Part shown: one piece after another, positions 60,647-64,000 of the stretch
Layout: each line of letters begins with the position of its first letter
Numbering within the stretch: position 1 is the stretch's first letter
NCBI GenBank assembly: GCA_905480335.1
Contig: CAJQPY010000010.1
Span: forward strand, 62,001 to 126,000
Reading direction: 5' to 3'
DNA from: an uncultured Ilumatobacter sp.
GTDB taxonomy: Bacteria > Actinomycetota > Acidimicrobiia > Acidimicrobiales > Ilumatobacteraceae
Length of the DNA stretch: 64,000 nt
Translations under genes and position numbers: made by a program
The notes under the pieces: generated by a model
What the model was told of the DNA's origin: nothing
Databases searched by the model: none
The model's input: only the letters and a program-made list of their open reading frames with translations

Positions 60647-61336
60647 ATGTTCGACGGCAGATTCAGAAAACCCGTTGATAACGCGGTCAAGCCGATCGGG
60701 AAAGTGCTCCGCAAGACCGGGCTGACTCCAGATCATCTAACAATTCTCGGCATGCTCGTCGGAATCGGCGCGGGCGTTGCCATCGGCTCGGGGCGTTTGT
60801 GGCTCGGAGCTGCGTTGGTCGTGCTAGCCGGTCTCCCCGATCTTCTTGACGGCGCCTTAGCGAAAGCCACCGATACGTCGAGTCAGCGGGGAGCTTTCTT
60901 CGATTCGACGATTGACCGGATCACCGACTTCTTTCTGCTCGGTGGAATCGCCTGGTACTTCGCGACCGGTAACTTCGCCGACGAGCTCCCAATGCTGCCA
61001 TTTGCGATCGCTGGCATGGCCTCGCTGGTGAGCTACATGCGTGCCAAAGCCGAGTCACTCGGGATTGATGCCAAGGGTGGGCTGATGGAACGCGCGGAGC
61101 GAATCATCGCAGTACTCATTGGGCTTGTTATTAATCCCTTGCTCATTCCGATTTTGTGGCTGATGCTCGTGCTGACGACGATTACTGCGTTCCAACGGTT
61201 CTGGAAAGTCTGGAAGCAAGCGGCCATCGCCCCGGTCACCCAGCAGCGCATCGAGATGCGTCGGTCCCGACGTGCCACCCGGAGGACGGCGCGAACCGAG
61301 CGACGCCGCACTCGCGTGCCGCGACGCCGTCCCTGA
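60647..61336 (+). CDS. pgsA: CDP-alcohol phosphatidyltransferase, probable phosphatidylinositol (phosphate) synthase
   Basis: 229 aa from ATG 60647; the track ORF starts 63 codons too early in another gene. CDP-alcohol transferase motif LPDLLDGALAKATDTSSQRG and FFDSTIDRITD (the D-x2-D-G-x2-A ... G-x3-D-x3-D pattern) at about 67-95, within five or six membrane helices. The basic C-terminal tail is Arg-rich (RRSRRATRRTARTERRRTR). Orthologous in position to mycobacterial PgsA1, which makes phosphatidylinositol phosphate from CDP-diacylglycerol and inositol phosphate. TGATG overlap with patA. Confidence 0.92.
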   Translation: MFDGRFRKPVDNAVKPIGKVLRKTGLTPDHLTILGMLVGIGAGVAIGSGRLWLGAALVVLAGLPDLLDGALAKATDTSSQRGAFFDSTIDRITDFFLLGGIAWYFATGNFADELPMLPFAIAGMASLVSYMRAKAESLGIDAKGGLMERAERIIAVLIGLVINPLLIPILWLMLVLTTITAFQRFWKVWKQAAIAPVTQQRIEMRRSRRATRRTARTERRRTRVPRRRP

Positions 61337-62250
61337 TGCCGGAGATCACTGACGCATTCACCACCAACGGATACAAACTCGCAGCGCTCGCGGCCCGGGT
61401 GACGCCCGGCGTGTTCGCGGCCGGCCTCGCAACACCGTTCGGTGCTGGCGCAAACTTCTTCAGCCCGGAACGCCGCGCGATGATTGAGCGGCATCTCCGT
61501 CGCGTTGACCCGACGCTCCGTGGACTTCGCCTGCGGCGCGCAAGTCAGCAGGCGTTCGATTTCTATGCCCGCTACTGGATCGAGAGCTTTCGGCTTCCGA
61601 CGCTGTCGAAGCGCGTGGTTGACCGTGGCTTCACAGAGGATGGGTACCCTCAAATCGTCGAAGCGCTACGCGAGGGTAATGGCGTGATCATCGCGCTCCC
61701 GCACCTCGGAGGCTGGGAATGGGCCGGTCGGTGGATTGCAAACCAGGGCCATGAGATCACCGTTGTAGTGGAGCATCTCGATCCCCCTGAGCTGTTCGAT
61801 TGGTTCGTCGACCTCCGGTCGAAGCTCGGGATGCATGTCGTGCCGCTCGGGCCGAAAGCCGGTGGAGCGGTGATGTCGGCCTTACGTCAAAATCACATTG
61901 TGTGTCTGCTCTCGGACCGCGATATCGGCCAATCTGGACCCGAGGTTGACTTCTTTGGTGAGCGCACCACGTTGCCGGGTGGCGCCGCGACCATCGCGCT
62001 GCGGACTGGTGCGCCGATCTTTCCGACAGCTGTGTACTTCACCGATCGCTTTGATGCGCATCTCGGTTGGGTGCGCATGCCGATTCGAGCCGAGCGGCAG
62101 TCGAAGCGGCTACGCGACGACGTGCACCGCCTGACGCAGGATCTTGCGCACGAGCTCGAGATTCTGATTCGTCGAGCGCCGTCTCAGTGGCATCTGTTCC
62201 AGCCGAACTGGCCTAGCGACCCTGGGTATGCCGATCTAGCAGAGAAGTAG
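61336..62250 (+). CDS. patA: PIM acyltransferase, PatA-like (LpxL/HtrB family)
   Basis: 304 aa from ATG 61336, overlapping the pgsA stop by one base. Lipid A-type acyltransferase motif ALPHLGGWEWAG (H-x4-E) near 120, then CLLSDRDIGQSGPEVDFFGE and LPGGAATIALRTGAPIFPTAVYF. In mycobacteria the equivalent protein acylates the mannose of PIM1/PIM2 on the inner membrane face. Its position between pgsA and pimA supports this. Separated from pimA by a 486-bp stretch holding a decayed EAL-like ORF. Confidence 0.92.
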   Translation: MPEITDAFTTNGYKLAALAARVTPGVFAAGLATPFGAGANFFSPERRAMIERHLRRVDPTLRGLRLRRASQQAFDFYARYWIESFRLPTLSKRVVDRGFTEDGYPQIVEALREGNGVIIALPHLGGWEWAGRWIANQGHEITVVVEHLDPPELFDWFVDLRSKLGMHVVPLGPKAGGAVMSALRQNHIVCLLSDRDIGQSGPEVDFFGERTTLPGGAATIALRTGAPIFPTAVYFTDRFDAHLGWVRMPIRAERQSKRLRDDVHRLTQDLAHELEILIRRAPSQWHLFQPNWPSDPGYADLAEK

Positions 62251-62329
62251 CAGAACCTAGAGTTCGTGCGCGCTTGCCAAGTGCACGAAGACGCGCCGAC
62301 GATCGATGATCGAGGACAGCAACAGATGG

Positions 62330-62335
62330 TAAAAT
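62330..62335 (+). promoter_or_regulatory. -10-like TAAAAT before a 17-codon ORF
   Basis: TAAAAT, 6 bases, GTG 62342 opening a 17-codon ORF that ends at 62395. The geometry fits a leaderless start, but the tiny product (WCVTQGHGFGRS...) is unrecognised. It could be a leader peptide or chance. Confidence 0.25.
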
Positions 62336-62453
62336 GCCTGCGTGTGGTGCGTAACCCAAGGCCATGGATTCGGCCGATCATTTTGGTCGAGCTGACCAGG
62401 TGACACCGGCTGCGTCGATCCGGCGTCGGGCTGAGTCCGACGCCGTTGCGGCG

Positions 62454-62459
62454 TAGGAT
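62454..62459 (+). promoter_or_regulatory. -10 hexamer TAGGAT before EAL-like fragment
   Basis: TAGGAT with 8 bases to ATG 62468. Confidence 0.4.
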
Positions 62460-62467
62460 CGTCCCAG

Positions 62468-62740
62468 ATGATCAAAGACGACATCGCCGTTGATTCTTCG
62501 CCGACGAGAGGGATGGCATCGGACTACATGGCGGTAACGATCGTCGACGGATCGGATCTGGCACAGATGGCATTTTTGAGAGGAGTCACGAGCGTGGCAG
62601 CAGGAATCGAGAGCGGCGAGCCGCTTTGGGCTTTGCGCCGACTCGGATGCGGTGTCGGTAAGGGATACCTGCTGACGAGTGTGCTCGAATTTGATGCGGC
62701 TCATCAACGTTTCGGAGTCGGCCTGGTTAGCGCGTCGTGA
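62468..62740 (+). pseudogene. EAL-domain C-terminal fragment, degenerate
   Basis: 90-aa ORF. SVAAGIESGEPLWALRRLGCGVGKGYLLT aligns with the last part of EAL cyclic-di-GMP phosphodiesterases (consensus VVAEGVETxEQLxxLRxLGCDxxQGYLFxRP). The catalytic Glu of VAEG is Ala, the Asp of GCD is Gly and Gln of QGY is Lys; the EAL motif itself and most of the barrel are absent. It is therefore a non-enzymatic remnant or a very diverged small protein. It has a -10 box, and its stop overlaps the pimA GTG by 4 bases (GTGA), which suggests it is still translated. I label it pseudogene with reserve. Confidence 0.5.
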
Positions 62741-63825
62741 CGATGCGGATCGGCATTCTCTGCCCCTACAGCTTGACCGTCCCCGGCGGCGTGCAGATGC
62801 AGGTGCTCGGCTTGGCACGTGCACTCCGGTCGCGAGGCCTTGAGGCGCGGGTGCTTGGACCCTGCGACGGTCCGCCGCCGGAGAGCTTCGTGACCCCGCT
62901 CGGCAACTCGCTGCCCACCTCGGCGAACGGCTCGATTGCGCCGCTCGCTCCCGACCCACCCGCAATGTTTCGAACGTTGCAGGCACTCTCAGCCGAGCGC
63001 TTTGACGTGGTCCATCTCCATGAACCGCTCGCACCAGGGCCGACGCTCACCGCAGCGGTAACGCATCGGTATCCGACCGTCGGCACGTTCCACGCTGCCG
63101 GAACATCGGCCAGCTACCAGTTGATCAAACCTTGGCTTTTGTCGTGGATCAAGCGGATCGATCACAAGGTTGTCGTCTCGAAAGACGCGCTTGAGCTCGT
63201 TCAGTCGCATCTTGGGGGTGACTACGAGGTGCTGTTCAATGGCGTCGAGGTGGAACAGATCCGGCGGACGCCGCCAGTCGTGCTCCGTCAGGGTGAGCCG
63301 CCGGCGATCTTCTTCTGCGGGCGCCATGAGGAACGCAAGGGTCTAAGCGTTCTCGTCGAGGCCTTCAGTCGGCTCGACATTGATGCGCAACTATGGATCG
63401 CGAGCGCCGGTCCCGACACCGCACGCCTCACCGATCAGACAGCCGACGACTTGCGCGTGCGGTGGCTCGGCCGGATTACCGACGATGAGAAGTACGCCCG
63501 ACTGAGATCAGCTGACGTCTTCTGCGCGCCATCGCTTGGCGGGGAATCGTTCGGGGTTGTGTTGATCGAGGCGATGGCTGCCGGAACGACCGTGGTGGCT
63601 AGCGGGCTGGACGGGTACCGCAACGTCGCAACGCATGAGGTCGATGCATTGCTCAGCGCGCCGGGTGACGTCGACGGGCTGGTAGCTGCACTCCGGCGAG
63701 TTCTGACCGACCGAACCCTCTCCGAGCAGCTGCGAGCGTCCGGCAACACGAGGGCTGAAGATTTTGCGATGTCAGCACTCGCTGATCGATACATCGAGAT
63801 CTATCACGATCTCGCCCGCGCCTGA
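62737..63825 (+). CDS. pimA: Phosphatidylinositol mannosyltransferase PimA-like (GT4)
   Basis: 362 aa from GTG 62737 (ATG 62743 is equally possible and matches the family opening MRIGxxCPYS). GT-B glycosyltransferase: [49 protein letters not shown], and the nucleotide-sugar motif [20 protein letters not shown] (E-x7-E). It transfers the first mannose from GDP-mannose to phosphatidylinositol on the cytoplasmic face. Final gene of the thrS-HIT-pgsA-patA-pimA order. Assignment rests on motif plus synteny. Confidence 0.9.
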   Translation: MTMRIGILCPYSLTVPGGVQMQVLGLARALRSRGLEARVLGPCDGPPPESFVTPLGNSLPTSANGSIAPLAPDPPAMFRTLQALSAERFDVVHLHEPLAPGPTLTAAVTHRYPTVGTFHAAGTSASYQLIKPWLLSWIKRIDHKVVVSKDALELVQSHLGGDYEVLFNGVEVEQIRRTPPVVLRQGEPPAIFFCGRHEERKGLSVLVEAFSRLDIDAQLWIASAGPDTARLTDQTADDLRVRWLGRITDDEKYARLRSADVFCAPSLGGESFGVVLIEAMAAGTTVVASGLDGYRNVATHEVDALLSAPGDVDGLVAALRRVLTDRTLSEQLRASGNTRAEDFAMSALADRYIEIYHDLARA

Positions 63826-63830
63826 CCCCT

Positions 63831-63836
63831 TACACT
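63831..63836 (+). promoter_or_regulatory. -10 hexamer TACACT for lemA
   Basis: TACACT, exactly 6 bases, ATG 63843. Confidence 0.5.
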
Positions 63837-63842
63837 GCGCTC

Positions 63843-64000
63843 ATGCTTCTGCTCACCCTCGTCATCGTGATCGTGGTCGCCGTGATTGCCGTGGGTGTCG
63901 CCATGTACAACGGCTTAATCCGTAGCAAGAACCAGGTTGAGAACGCCTGGTCGCAGATCGATGTCCAGCTCAAGCGACGCCTTGATCTCATCCCGAACCT
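63843..64000 (+). CDS. lemA: LemA family protein, 3' end outside window
   Basis: First 52 codons only. One N-terminal membrane helix ([25 protein letters not shown]) with a short external end, then the LemA signature [24 protein letters not shown]. LemA proteins have a helical bundle facing the cytoplasm and no settled function. Too short for the ORF track. It begins 17 bases after pimA with its own leaderless promoter. Confidence 0.9.
   Translation, partial: MLLLTLVIVIVVAVIAVGVAMYNGLIRSKNQVENAWSQIDVQLKRRLDLIPN

Noticed and set aside
1-64000. tRNA or rRNA genes, CRISPR arrays, insertion sequences
   Set aside because: Scanned by eye for tRNA T-loop sequences, spaced direct repeats and transposase motifs; candidate GTTCGA hits all lie inside clear protein genes.

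Overview
The window is chromosomal core DNA of an actinobacterium. The best guess is class Acidimicrobiia (an Ilumatobacter-like lineage), inferred from gene content and order; no rRNA gene is present to confirm it. Actinobacterial markers are an MtrA/MtrB/LpqB-type system, DUF3040, a proteasome activator of the Bpa family, a mycothiol ligase (MshC-like), an F420:NADPH oxidoreductase, an InhA-type enoyl reductase and the thrS-HIT-pgsA-patA-pimA phosphatidylinositol mannoside (PIM) cluster. GC looks moderately high (about 60% by eye, not computed). I saw no tRNA, rRNA, CRISPR array, insertion sequence or prophage.

Layout. 1-12.8 kb is mixed metabolism and signalling: the end of an AlaC-like aminotransferase, an ACT protein, glycerol kinase, phosphofructokinase, the mtrAB-lpqB-like operon, an inositol-phosphatase family protein, an orphan substrate-binding lipoprotein, DNA polymerase IV and then about 0.9 kb without a convincing gene. 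12.8-21.2 kb holds DUF3040, the moxR-DUF58-transglutaminase operon, a ROK protein, an acyl-CoA dehydrogenase, an HNH protein and a lipoate-ligase-like protein.

21.35-44.4 kb is a long division and cell-wall (dcw) cluster: mraZ-rsmH-ftsL-ftsI-murE-mraY-murD-ftsW-murG-murC-murB-ftsQ-ftsZ-pgeF-yggS-sepF-divIVA-ileS-dksA-like-lspA-rluD. From mraZ to ftsQ almost every junction is a 1-, 4- or 20-base overlap, so translation is probably coupled. murF is missing from its usual place between murE and mraY, and murG appears to start at CTG. A consensus promoter upstream of mraZ is overlaid by four TGGNN boxes at exact 10-bp spacing.

44.4-54 kb carries an Rrf2 regulator, a phosphodiesterase-like protein, bpa, dnaE, an unknown 218-aa protein, a nitroreductase and a DUF255/YyaL thioredoxin-domain protein. 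54-64 kb is envelope lipid and redox metabolism: fabI/inhA, F420 reductase, mshC, plsC, thrS, HIT, pgsA, patA, pimA and the start of lemA.

A recurring signal is a TANNNT-like -10 hexamer 6-8 bases before an ATG or GTG at about 18 gene starts. This points to widespread leaderless transcription, and I used it to choose many start codons. No obviously new multi-gene system is visible. The most interesting items are the regulatory architecture, a perfect 17-bp palindrome around a -10/start codon, the missing murF with the CTG-start murG, a decayed EAL-domain fragment inside the PIM cluster, and a cysteine-free DksA-like protein.
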